NCBI RefSeq assembly: GCF_000332055.1
Contig: NZ_ALVZ01000197.1
Location: 1-50,189, forward strand
Source of the DNA: Xenococcus sp. PCC 7305
GTDB taxonomy: Bacteria; Cyanobacteriota; Cyanobacteriia; Cyanobacteriales; Xenococcaceae
Length of the DNA: 50,189 bases
Direction of reading: 5' to 3'
The translations under genes and the position numbers were made by a program. The notes under the pieces are model-generated. The model was not told where the DNA came from. It made no database searches and saw only the letters and a list, made by a program, of their open reading frames with translations. Positions 29,601-35,846 of the stretch are shown here, in pieces. Position 1 is the stretch's first letter; every line of letters begins with the position of its first letter.

Positions 29601-32600
29601 TACCGCAGGAGTGATTGTCGATAACTTTGAAAACATTGCGGCGACAGAAGGAGTTGCCAACAATTTCTATAAAGTCAAACTTCCGACTCAACCTATCGAT
29701 ACAGTGGAAGTTACCATGACTCCTAGTGATAACGAAATTAGCCTAGAAGATCAGTTTCCTGGCGAACCTTTAACCATAACTTTCAACGAAACGAACTGGG
29801 ATACTCCCCAAACTATTGGAGTTACCGCCGTTGATGATTTTGAGATCGAATTCGACCATACTAGCTTAATTAACTTTGATAGCTCTACAAGTACCGATCC
29901 TGTCTATCAAAACTTAGATCTGACTAATACCCAAGTTAAGGTCAATATTACCGATAACGATCTGCCCACCGCTAGTGTTAAAGCAGTCGCCGGCGCAATT
30001 GAAGCGAATGCTCCTGGTTACTTTGTCATTACTCTAGATAAAGCCCTACCCACAGATTTTGATGCTACGGGTTTAGAACTTACCTATACGGTTGCTGGTA
30101 GCGCAGATACCGATGGCGTTAACCCCACAGATGATCTCCAACCGATTACGGGTGTCGCTCGCATCGCTCCAGGAGAAACACGCACTCCTTTAATTGCTTT
30201 TCCGATTGATGATTTTAAAGTTGAAGGTGTTCCCCTAGATGTTACAACTGCCTATAACAATGGCACCATTCAAGTTGAAATAGCCGACAATGCCGATGTT
30301 AATCTGGCGAGCTTGAATGCAGGAACAGAATTAACCTTCAGTAATGGCGCGATCGCGACTGTCGATACCACTGTGGACAATTTAAGTAAAACCAGTGCTA
30401 AAACAGTTAATATCACTTTTTCTGACGACAGTTCAGTAACTACTATTCCCACTAATGCAAGCGATCCTACTAAGACCCGCATTCCCGCAGAAACTGTAAC
30501 TGTCACCCTCAATGCTGGCAATGGTTATAACCTAAGCAGTGACCAAAACAGCGATACCCTAGAAATCATCGATAATGATGTACCAGGAATTCGCATTGTC
30601 GAAACAAGTGATCGCACTACAGTAACCGAAAGACAATCGGGAGAATATTTTATCTCTCTACTCAGTGAACCCACAGATCCTGTTACCGTTAACATCAATC
30701 CCCAACAAACCAGTCGCCAACTCATTGTCACCACTGCTTATGGCAATAACTCTGTGGAGTTAAAAGTCAATGATACTAATGTTGATTCTCTGGTCTTAAA
30801 GCAAGGAACCGTATTAGATTTCGGGAATAATGTTACGGCGAATGTGAGTCAGGATACCTTAATCAACTCCGAAGCTGGTACTGATGTGGCTGTTAACTTG
30901 ACTTCAGGAGCTGCGATCGCAACCAATGCAACTACTGACTATTCCTATGATGAACTCTCCACCACTCAATCTCTAACTTTCAACTCCAATAACTGGTACA
31001 AATTGCAAGCCGTCACAGTAACTGGAATTGATGACAATGTAGTGGAAAAGCATAAAACTCATACCAGCACTATTACCTACGACATTACTAGCAGCGATCC
31101 TGTCTACGACGGATTAAAAACTCCAGCTCAACCTATCGATATCATAGATCGCTCCTTCGATCGCGATAATACAGTACAAAGCTTAACCCAAGGCTTCTTG
31201 GCATTCCAAGACAGTTTAGATCTAGCCACTCTCCCCATTATTGGTAGTCTGAATGGCATCACACCGACCTTTGTCACCAATATTCTCGATGACACGATTA
31301 CGGAAATACGCTCTTTAGAAAATGTCACGGGAGAGGGCATCGCGACTGCTTTGCAAAATGCCCTCACAAATCAAATTGGTGCGCAGAATAGCGAGCAATT
31401 CAGTGTTGACATCACTGATCTTTCATCAAATAATCTTGCCTTCGCGATTAATGCCAATGACAGTTTTACAACTCAAATTGGTTTAGGGACTGATCTCGGT
31501 TTAGCGGCCTTAGGTTTAAGCCTACAAACCCAAGGGAATCTCGATGCGACTTTCGACTATAACTTAGACTTTGCCTTTGGTCTAGATGATACCAATGGTT
31601 TCTATCTCAACACCGATAACACCAACTTTAATGTTATTGCTGGTTTAAACCTGAGCAATGACTTTAGTGCTACGGGCAGTTTAGGTTTCCTCGAAGCAAA
31701 CTTTACCAATGGTCTTGATCCGACTAATGGAGATAATGATGGTACAGGAGTTAATGCCACCTTTGACATCAGTATTTCAGATCCTAGCCCCACAGGAGAC
31801 AACAAACTTAACTTAGGCGAACTCGATAATCTGAGAAAAAATAAACAATTAGCTGATGCGCTCAACTACGATTTTAGTGGAAGTGCAGCTCTTGATTTTG
31901 ATGTCGTAACTTCTGTTGGCGGCAATAATAACTTCCCCTCCTTTAGTTTCAATCTCTATAGCGACCTGCCCCTATTTAACTATAGTGATGATACTGAAGT
32001 TCCCGAAAATCCTGTAACCCTAACGGTCAATGCGAACAAAACTGTTACAGAAAATGTTGCAACGAACTTAAATCTTAAGGCGACGGGACAAGATATCACT
32101 CTCAAAAAAGGAACTCCTTTGACCTTTGGTTCAACTAAAGTGATTGTCCAAAACCAAGTATCGCTAAGCGATGGAACGAATACCAATGTATCGGTTAAGC
32201 TCAAAGGTACAGATAACAAGAATCATCAAGAAACTGCCAATATTAGTCAAAATTCCACATTAGATCTGGCCGTAAGCAGTTTAGATATTGAGTTTAATGG
32301 GATTAACCTCGATTTTGGCACCTTTGTCACAGGGATTGTCAGTCCTGTAGTAGAACTTCTCGACGATATCATTACGCCCATCGAACCGGTCATTACTGCG
32401 CTTAATAGTCCCATTGGCTTCTTAAAAGATGTTGGTTTATCGGGAGGATTTGACAGTAATGGAGATGGACAAGCGACCATCCTGGAAGTGGCAGAAAAAG
32501 TTATCACGAATATTAGTCCTGGTTCAAAAAATAAAATTGATTACGTTAAATTTTTTGACGCGATCGTTGGTTTAGTAGACTTAGTTGCTGCCGTCGAGGA

Positions 32601-34938
32601 TATTAAAACTAGTCTCGATAGTGGAGATAATCTTACTGTTGATTTTGGCGATTATACCCTTAGTAGTTTCCAAGCTGCCAGTCAAACCACTAGTGCTGCC
32701 GAGATCGATCCCCAGACTCAAGGGACCAATAGCCTGAAGTCCAATACTAAAAACCAAGCTAAAAACAAAGGAGGAAATAATAGCTTTGGTCAGAAAGTCG
32801 ATAAACTCTTTGCTAGTTTAGATAAACTCGGTATTAGTCTGCCTATTCTCGAAGATCCCCTAACCGCAGTTAATCTCTTTCTCGGTCGAGATATTGAGTT
32901 ACTTACTTATGACGTCCCAGAGCTGGATATTCAATTTGATATCAACAAATCATTCCCAATTTTTGGCCCCCTATTTGGAGTCATCGAAGGTGGTTTCTCT
33001 GTCTTCTCCGATCTCGTTTTTGGCTTCGATACCGTTGGTTTATCAGCTTGGAAAGATACTAACTTTGATGGAGCCTCTTCCCATCTGATATTCGATGGCT
33101 TATATCTCAATGATATCGACCCGAATACTGGTGTTGATGTGGACGAATTGTCAGCAGATGCTACTTTGGGTATTGGCGGTAAGCTTAATGCAGTCATTGC
33201 CTCAGCATCAGCTATTGGTGGGATTACTGGTCAAGTAGGTTTAGACGTCATTGATATTGGCGAATATACTGGCACGAGCGATGGTAAGATTCGTGGCTCG
33301 GAAGTTATCTCCCGCATTAATAATCCTCTCAGTCTCTTTGAATTGGCTGGCTCGATTGAGGCTTTCTTTAAGGCGATCGTCAAAGTAGGAGTCGATCTCG
33401 GTTTTGTCGAAATTACCAAAACTGTTTTTGAGAAAGAATTGGCTCGAATACCTTTGTTTGAATTTAGCCTCGGTGGTAGTGCTAGTGGTACCGCAGCTAG
33501 TGGTTATATTGATGGGGCAACTGTTTTCCTCGATGCCAACTTTAACCAAAAATTAGATCCAGATGAACCATCTACGCTAACTAATGAAAGGGGGCAGTAT
33601 AATCTTGAATTTGATATGAGATCCTTTGACATTAATGGTAATGGCACCATTGATCTTGAAGAAGCCCAAATTGTTGCGATCGGCGGCATCGATGTTACCA
33701 CTGGTTTACCCCTAGAAACTCCCCTAATTGCTAGTAGCACAGATGGTAGTATTATTTCTCCCCTGACAACTATCAAAACTGAATTAGAACGTTTAGGACT
33801 TGATGCTATTCAAGCTGAAGAACTTCTTCAACAAGCTTTGGGTATAGAAGTAGATATTGACGAGTTCGATCCCTATGAAGCTGAGGGCGCAGAATATATC
33901 GAAGCTGCTCATACTGCTTTGGCTCATATCCTAGTTCATGGTTTATTGGTTAATGGTTCGGCATTCCTCGACGGTGTAGGTTTTACTGGAAATGCTAATG
34001 CCATTGTCACCGAGTCAATTATTGAGTTGTTGCAGTCTTCTGAAGAGGTGGAATTCGAGGATGCTGATGGCATAGAACAATTGTTCCATTTGGTATTAGA
34101 AAAAGCCCAAATCGATACTGTTGATGCCGCAACAGTGGAATCTGTAGCGAAATTAATTGGTGCGGCTAATGATTTCATGAGTGATTTACTCGAATCAGAA
34201 GCAGAGGAGCATGATGAAGAAGATCACCCTGCATTAAATGATGTGTTCCCCAACATCACCCCTGTGAAACAGCTAGTTTTGGGAGAAATCCCGGAACTCG
34301 TTAGTCAATTGAGTGCTGGAGACATCATTTTAGACCAAGCCTTAGAATCTCTCGATGAAGAACTCAAGACTATCGGTTTTCAGTTGGTAATGGAAGAGGA
34401 GGAAGAGGATGGCAAAATCGAAATGGAATATGAGATTGGGTTCTTTAATCCTGACTCTGTCTTAGAAGAGTCATTGTTTAGTGATGCTGGGATTGAGATT
34501 ATTCGAGGTAGTGCCAATGGTGAATATCTTTCTGGTAGTGATGCAGATGATCAGATTCTTGGTGCTGCTGGCAGTGAAATTATTAATGGCGGCACGGGAA
34601 ATGATACTATCTTGGGTGGTGATGGAAACGATATCATCAATGGTTCATCAGGAGATGATTTAATTGCTGGTGGTCTGGGTAGCGATATTATCTCGGGTGG
34701 CGATGGTGCAGATACCTTTGTGATTCAACCTAATGCGGATATCGATCTGATTCGAGATTTTGTCAATGATGCTGACCGTCTTGGTTTAGCTGATGACTTA
34801 AGTTTTGAACAGTTAAATATCATTGCTGATGGAGATTCTACTTTGATTCAAGATCTCAGTGGCAATACTCTTGCTGTATTGGCCAGAGTCGAATCTGGTT
34901 TGATTAACTCCCATGATTTTACTTCGATTGACCAATAG
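20683..34938 (+). CDS. Giant RTX-type secreted protein with LamG, Calx-beta and FG-GAP domains
   Basis: This is a 4751-residue, acidic surface or secreted protein without an N-terminal signal peptide. Six LamG (concanavalin-A-like) domains lie at about 28-240, 335-536, 538-731, 762-962, 1175-1375 and 2655-2846. Numbers 1 and 5 are near-identical to each other, as are 2, 3 and 6. Calx-beta-type units fill much of 1-3500. Five FG-GAP/VCBS-like calcium loops (D-x-D-x-D-G-D) lie at about 1960-2255. A nine-copy ~80-residue module is spread over 1466-3860. A C-terminal RTX block (4607-4700; G-G-x-G-N-D) precedes a tail typical of type I secretion substrates. Calcium-dependent adhesion or glycan binding is likely. 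No HlyB/HlyD genes are nearby. The pam68 3' copy begins right after its stop codon. Confidence 0.88.
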   Translation: MNNTPVVRISDFTPIIRENQPVSEPKVNYLTLDGVDDRVVIPDSDAIDFAADQDFTVESWIKADPNQGNSSIMEKWSSGGVGYPFIIRYNSTGTITLARYDGSSNPTIISTATINDGEFHHVAFVKEGNDLKLYIDGQLDGTTVDTTTGDTTNTSSLFLGSVNNSFHFKGELDDLRIWNVARTEAEIQQNQDQILNGNESGLVGYWNFNESNVSGNIASDLTGNGNNGDLQNGAKLELDPSFIGYVDIALDAPVENAPGVVVNYIIEGDSTAIQGVDFYGAQVDVSTTDNLSATNSIFIPKGEDTARIYFTALPDAVVEGEEQIKFTLLPDFNNAASFNGTGDYVEINIDEPETEITHELWFKTTDANTGIFSIISGTVAASTGSDRHLYLNNGNLYARVWNNEVINSSGLNLADGEWHHVAHVIGSSVGGQQLYIDGELVDSGTKTASAFDWQTKAIIGYSIDATNDYFNGEIDEVRIWNQARTQDEIRNNRYSQLTGNEPNLFGYWNFNQDQVSGSTINDLSSNNNNGTLVASNKVLSLDGTGDYVEVNIDEPETEITHELWFKTTDANTGIFSIVAGGGSDRHLYLSNGNIYARVYRNEVINSGSLNLADGEWHHLAHVIGSSVGGQKLYIDGELVASGNKTLSDFTLQTQALIGKSVDAVNDDFNGEIDEVRIWNQARTQEQIKQSKDITLTGNEAGLIGYWNFNSSNANDSAGNHNGVLKGNATTISGGRDKFVPSISQDPFAVNGNYYRLAHNRQAIALDGVDDYVNAGTDNSLKLTNAFTIETWVKPESNGHQIILNKEGEYEFAIDANGNVQYAIANTSPGWVWVDTGYQVTFNEWTHLAFTYDASNLNTYANGQLVSTQAATGNIGDVDTGNNELRIGDRPAVADPNFKGEIDEVRVWNLVRSQEQIQDNFDKELTGNEPGLVGYWNFNPESVNNNVVTDLSSNSNNGTVVTNGTPANPFVASTPFTFPSITLSIKDSPSYQAGIAYADSFGDEINASNQLYPDSQGNSSFKVKLTSQPTANVTLALITASGSLDQTSLTFNANNWDSYQTVNVSGLGSIASSFNISSTATSGDSNYNNLSSTLGVLTAAPSNTTKINVTEGGTVQSDPVITANIVAQDAQEGQIQPGTFTVSLSAIAPQGGLTIPYTVSGTAQEGTDYTIEKRKILVLDGVDDRVVIPDSDAIDFAVDQNFTVESWIKADPNQAGTSIMEKWGSGGVGYPFIIRYNGNGTIYAARYDGSSNPTIGSTATINDGQFHHVAFVKDGNNLKLYVDGQLQGTAPDTTTGDTTNTSSLFLGSRNTSYYFKGGVDDLRIWNVARTQADIQQNLNKSLNGTEAGLVGYWNFENDTGTTATDLTSSGNNGALENGASFSLENGPSFSPSITIPEGQKSATISINAINNDIEQGNKNVTVSLSGITDDQGNNLSASLNIVDDEKAGIEFAQLNTVGTLDIPAIELNVTTAYDSATGDIGLQISGGADSYTFATATKFTFSNGTEVTIPANTTINSTATTVNVGTGLGTIAANEDSISEIKLVDVNLLSFTKTGTNATANIQAKLTQAPTTGETVTLTLTDDNGNDTVSFTFDENNWNAYQKTDISNFLDLIANNSTFSLNAQTTSTTTNSNYNSQNLTLPLTTSISATPISINNTSEETKLITSEGDKIEFSVTTAYDSVNNQVELNLINRSTDYTLKANDVITFANGTEAQVTSDTTLTPDTAQNVPVTLTTGTAIPANEAGAISLDNPSQTSFAVKLSSKPSSDVTLNLNLTDATEGEFVSNNGQASTLTFTPANWNQYQEISVQGKDDVVVDGNITYKVKVKGANSNGDSKYQGALGELEIVNEDNDILREDIDPNVSPSVATTSYLASLSVNSTEVNEDGAVTATVNLNQAAPAGGLHVRYQIADITTTPWQDVKTPLVPGIENPLSAARKLTVFEISALDPLPNNTAITYIWAPGSIPNLVDINNDGKLEAFIGESTYNTSPNNWSTGIDYYEQVSGVFEKQSTNNNPFNQFNITANNQAIQSSALAPVFGDVDGDGDIDAVVGDLFGKIHYLKNIGDASNPNFQEQTGNANPLAAVNNPFHLVPTLVDIDNDGDLDFFGSSSGLANAVFTPGGFPVLGTSNIIYFENTGTTTNPLFVGRTGNDNPFNNLTIPDGAALVFGDMDEDGDLDGLSGISNSISSSDGTIAYYRNIGNAQNPVFEFAPEYNPLAGVDVGNLSRLGLADIDKDSDLDVFIGNYDGEIKFYENNSSVAEVYIPEGQTSANITVDLNDDDINENSEKFALQLVDRIDGAVTLKVSAAYQLISGGGKSFNAVGLQVNSSDDLDTYTLPKGTILTFGNGAKVTVDDNTSVNKTGSVLVPVTLTSGTEILVDETTTINKSDYHTIIDLEATSAFDSATDTDLQLQINTTGLTSYTLKQGTQLDFIDSNGDILSVTVDANTNIGNSSSTAVPVTFVAQSSLTTLAANTIGSVQESLATITILDNDTSGVRITTDAAGNNQITGTYTTTETGNSPKTFYARLETEPQEPVFVYLGSNNIQEGTLSAQNVSNQELVKLTFDRTNWQTPQAFTVTGVNDDLDDGNISYKLITTVESEDFHYREDAVKLDVTQDYANGAVNLQVDELNIEKTQLPQGTKLSFNNGTIATVQSKSFVLDGVNDYVEINIDEPETEITHELWFKTTDANTGIFSIISGTVTASTGSDRHLYLNNGNIYARVHAGEVINSNGLNLADGQWHHLAHVIGSSVGGQKLYIDGQLVDSGTKTASDFNWQTKALIGYSIDATNDYFNGEIQDVRIWNQARTQQQIQQNQNTTFTGNEVGLIAYYNDATGIDRAGNDNNGTKIGFSDVDINLSNTQSTNVDILIDPNALGNGATTSTGNLLVTQAYNPTKNTVELRNTTANPLTLNAGDTITFTNGAVLTVNATTILSENSRSAINATLTTSANTITSGATTIFTEDISPDINLSNTDDDTAGVIVDNFENIAATEGVANNFYKVKLPTQPIDTVEVTMTPSDNEISLEDQFPGEPLTITFNETNWDTPQTIGVTAVDDFEIEFDHTSLINFDSSTSTDPVYQNLDLTNTQVKVNITDNDLPTASVKAVAGAIEANAPGYFVITLDKALPTDFDATGLELTYTVAGSADTDGVNPTDDLQPITGVARIAPGETRTPLIAFPIDDFKVEGVPLDVTTAYNNGTIQVEIADNADVNLASLNAGTELTFSNGAIATVDTTVDNLSKTSAKTVNITFSDDSSVTTIPTNASDPTKTRIPAETVTVTLNAGNGYNLSSDQNSDTLEIIDNDVPGIRIVETSDRTTVTERQSGEYFISLLSEPTDPVTVNINPQQTSRQLIVTTAYGNNSVELKVNDTNVDSLVLKQGTVLDFGNNVTANVSQDTLINSEAGTDVAVNLTSGAAIATNATTDYSYDELSTTQSLTFNSNNWYKLQAVTVTGIDDNVVEKHKTHTSTITYDITSSDPVYDGLKTPAQPIDIIDRSFDRDNTVQSLTQGFLAFQDSLDLATLPIIGSLNGITPTFVTNILDDTITEIRSLENVTGEGIATALQNALTNQIGAQNSEQFSVDITDLSSNNLAFAINANDSFTTQIGLGTDLGLAALGLSLQTQGNLDATFDYNLDFAFGLDDTNGFYLNTDNTNFNVIAGLNLSNDFSATGSLGFLEANFTNGLDPTNGDNDGTGVNATFDISISDPSPTGDNKLNLGELDNLRKNKQLADALNYDFSGSAALDFDVVTSVGGNNNFPSFSFNLYSDLPLFNYSDDTEVPENPVTLTVNANKTVTENVATNLNLKATGQDITLKKGTPLTFGSTKVIVQNQVSLSDGTNTNVSVKLKGTDNKNHQETANISQNSTLDLAVSSLDIEFNGINLDFGTFVTGIVSPVVELLDDIITPIEPVITALNSPIGFLKDVGLSGGFDSNGDGQATILEVAEKVITNISPGSKNKIDYVKFFDAIVGLVDLVAAVEDIKTSLDSGDNLTVDFGDYTLSSFQAASQTTSAAEIDPQTQGTNSLKSNTKNQAKNKGGNNSFGQKVDKLFASLDKLGISLPILEDPLTAVNLFLGRDIELLTYDVPELDIQFDINKSFPIFGPLFGVIEGGFSVFSDLVFGFDTVGLSAWKDTNFDGASSHLIFDGLYLNDIDPNTGVDVDELSADATLGIGGKLNAVIASASAIGGITGQVGLDVIDIGEYTGTSDGKIRGSEVISRINNPLSLFELAGSIEAFFKAIVKVGVDLGFVEITKTVFEKELARIPLFEFSLGGSASGTAASGYIDGATVFLDANFNQKLDPDEPSTLTNERGQYNLEFDMRSFDINGNGTIDLEEAQIVAIGGIDVTTGLPLETPLIASSTDGSIISPLTTIKTELERLGLDAIQAEELLQQALGIEVDIDEFDPYEAEGAEYIEAAHTALAHILVHGLLVNGSAFLDGVGFTGNANAIVTESIIELLQSSEEVEFEDADGIEQLFHLVLEKAQIDTVDAATVESVAKLIGAANDFMSDLLESEAEEHDEEDHPALNDVFPNITPVKQLVLGEIPELVSQLSAGDIILDQALESLDEELKTIGFQLVMEEEEEDGKIEMEYEIGFFNPDSVLEESLFSDAGIEIIRGSANGEYLSGSDADDQILGAAGSEIINGGTGNDTILGGDGNDIINGSSGDDLIAGGLGSDIISGGDGADTFVIQPNADIDLIRDFVNDADRLGLADDLSFEQLNIIADGDSTLIQDLSGNTLAVLARVESGLINSHDFTSIDQ
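20770..23570 (+). repeat. First LamG cluster (four modules) in the giant gene
   Basis: Four LamG modules each open with a L-D-G-x-x-D-Y/R-V motif and end in G-Y-W-N-F-N followed by an N-N-G segment: 20764-21405, 21685-22290, 22294-22875 and 22966-23570. Modules 2 and 3 are adjacent and nearly identical over much of their length, pointing to recent tandem duplication. Confidence 0.85.
24202..24810 (+). repeat. Fifth LamG module, near-copy of module 1
   Basis: This module matches 20764-21395 closely at the nucleotide level (for example the shared GGAGTAGGTTATCCTTTCAT segment). It lies between the two halves of a Calx-beta unit: G-T-D-Y-T-I before it and S-I-T-I-P-E-G-Q after it. Confidence 0.8.
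28645..29220 (+). repeat. Sixth LamG module, near-copy of modules 2 and 3
   Basis: Nearly identical at the nucleotide level to 21702-22290, although 7 kb away. It sits inside copy 5 of the ~80-residue V-T-T-A-Y module. Confidence 0.8.
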
Positions 34939-35068
34939 ATTTTTGGGCCTGGGAGTTATTGTTATTGGTTTAAGCTATGACATTTTCTCGGCCTCCTGGG
35001 ATAAAAGATCGCGTAGGCGGTATTGTCGGAGCAGCAGAATTTAAGACTAATTTTGCTCGGACAATTGG
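34939..35068 (+). pseudogene. Decayed 3' copy of the pam68-like gene
   Basis: This stretch corresponds to pam68 positions 19859-19981. It still shows the segments for G-L-S-Y, I-F-S-A-S-W-D, D-R-V-G-G-I-V-G-A-A-E-F-K-T-N-F and R-T-I-G. It carries a 6-bp duplication (GTTATT) and a one-base insertion that breaks the frame. Several differences from the intact gene are synonymous (in the D-R-V-G-G codons, for example). It begins within a base or two of the giant gene's stop codon and ends at the AATACTTCTCG terminus of a dispersed repeat. Confidence 0.9.
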
Positions 35069-35069
35069 C

Positions 35070-35311
35070 AATACTTCTCGCTTAGGGAAACGTGAATTCG
35101 ATGAGTACAAAATTTACTAGTTCTGAATAGGGACTTAGGGATTTGGGGATTTGGGGATCTAGGAAAAAGCCTATTGTTTCGTTGTTCAACTTGGGAAATT
35201 TAATCAAAAGGAAAATTCGTTGAACTGACGTTAGGGAAATAGGGATGTAGGGAATTGGGGAAATCTAGCTATTATGATTCCCCAAACCCCTAAAACCCCA
35301 AATCCTATTGA
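35070..35311. repeat. Dispersed repeat region sharing ends and core with the 1883-1990 element
   Basis: It begins AATACTTCTCG (35070-35080), the terminus of the 1883-1990 element. It contains G-rich GGGATTT runs at about 35125-35155 and a near-identical copy of that element's core at 35227-35306. It separates the pam68 fragment from the zeta-toxin remnant and appears to have truncated both. It looks compound, perhaps one element nested in another. Confidence 0.65.
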
Positions 35312-35572
35312 GTTAATTTAATCTATGTCTGGTTAAATAGTGTGGAACTAGCTATTACTAGAGTAGCTTTAAGAGTCGCAAGCGGAGGGCATAATATTCC
35401 CGAAGATGTTATCCGTCGTCGATATGATCGGGGGAGAAAAAACTTTCTACAACTTTACGGCCAATATCTCAAAAGTGTTGATTGGAAAACTAGAAAAATT
35501 AAATTTATCGAAGCTGCCCCAACTTCAGTTACAGAAGAAATCTGTGCCAAATTAGAGCCTCTGATTTTGTAA
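35312..35572 (+). pseudogene. Truncated zeta-toxin-family (COG4185-like) kinase
   Basis: From 35312 the frame reads V-N-L-I-Y-V-W-L-N-S-V-E-L-A, then R-V-A-L-R-V, then G-G-H-N-I-P-E-D-V-I-R-R-R-Y and K-N-F-L-Q-L-Y. This is the C-terminal half of the zeta-toxin/UDP-GlcNAc-kinase-like P-loop family. The N-terminal half with the Walker A motif is missing; its place is taken by the repeat ending near 35311. After the L-Q-L-Y segment the sequence (to the stop at 35570) no longer resembles the family. A GTG at 35342 could start translation, but no active kinase would result. It is probably a relic of a toxin-antitoxin locus. Confidence 0.75.
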
Positions 35573-35846
35573 GTTTCAAGATGAAAGCGCGATCGCTTGT
35601 GAACTGATTCCACAACCTAATAGATGTGAGCGCAAACAAGCTATCTATCAACAAAGCGCAAAAAGCCAATATTATGGATACTTATTACTCATTACTTCTT
35701 ACTTATTACTTCCGCGAGCGGTACCAATCCCAAAAAATACTCTCGAAAAAAGTTCCTTTATAGGGACAATTTGCGATACAGTAACTCTAAATTCAATTAA
35801 ATTTATTTTTGATAAATTGGTGAGTTAGTGGGTGAGGTGTGATCGC
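35573..35846. other. Spacer upstream of the PKS gene
   Basis: About 270 bp without a gene. It contains a dispersed repeat (about 35618-35711) also found at about 46477-46570, followed by AT-rich sequence that probably includes the PKS promoter. No strong ribosome binding site precedes the PKS start. Confidence 0.55.
35618..35711. repeat. Dispersed repeat, copy 1
   Basis: It shares with 46477-46570 the blocks AAGCTATCTATCAACAAA (AAGCTATTTATCAACAAA in the other), a GCC-containing middle, and an ACTTATTACTCATTAC-type heptameric end. The copies have diverged. Confidence 0.6.

Noticed and set aside
29346-34178. Many minus-strand open frames opposite the giant RTX-type gene
   Set aside because: They arise from the biased codon use of the repeats and show Val/Ser/Leu-rich composition without motifs.
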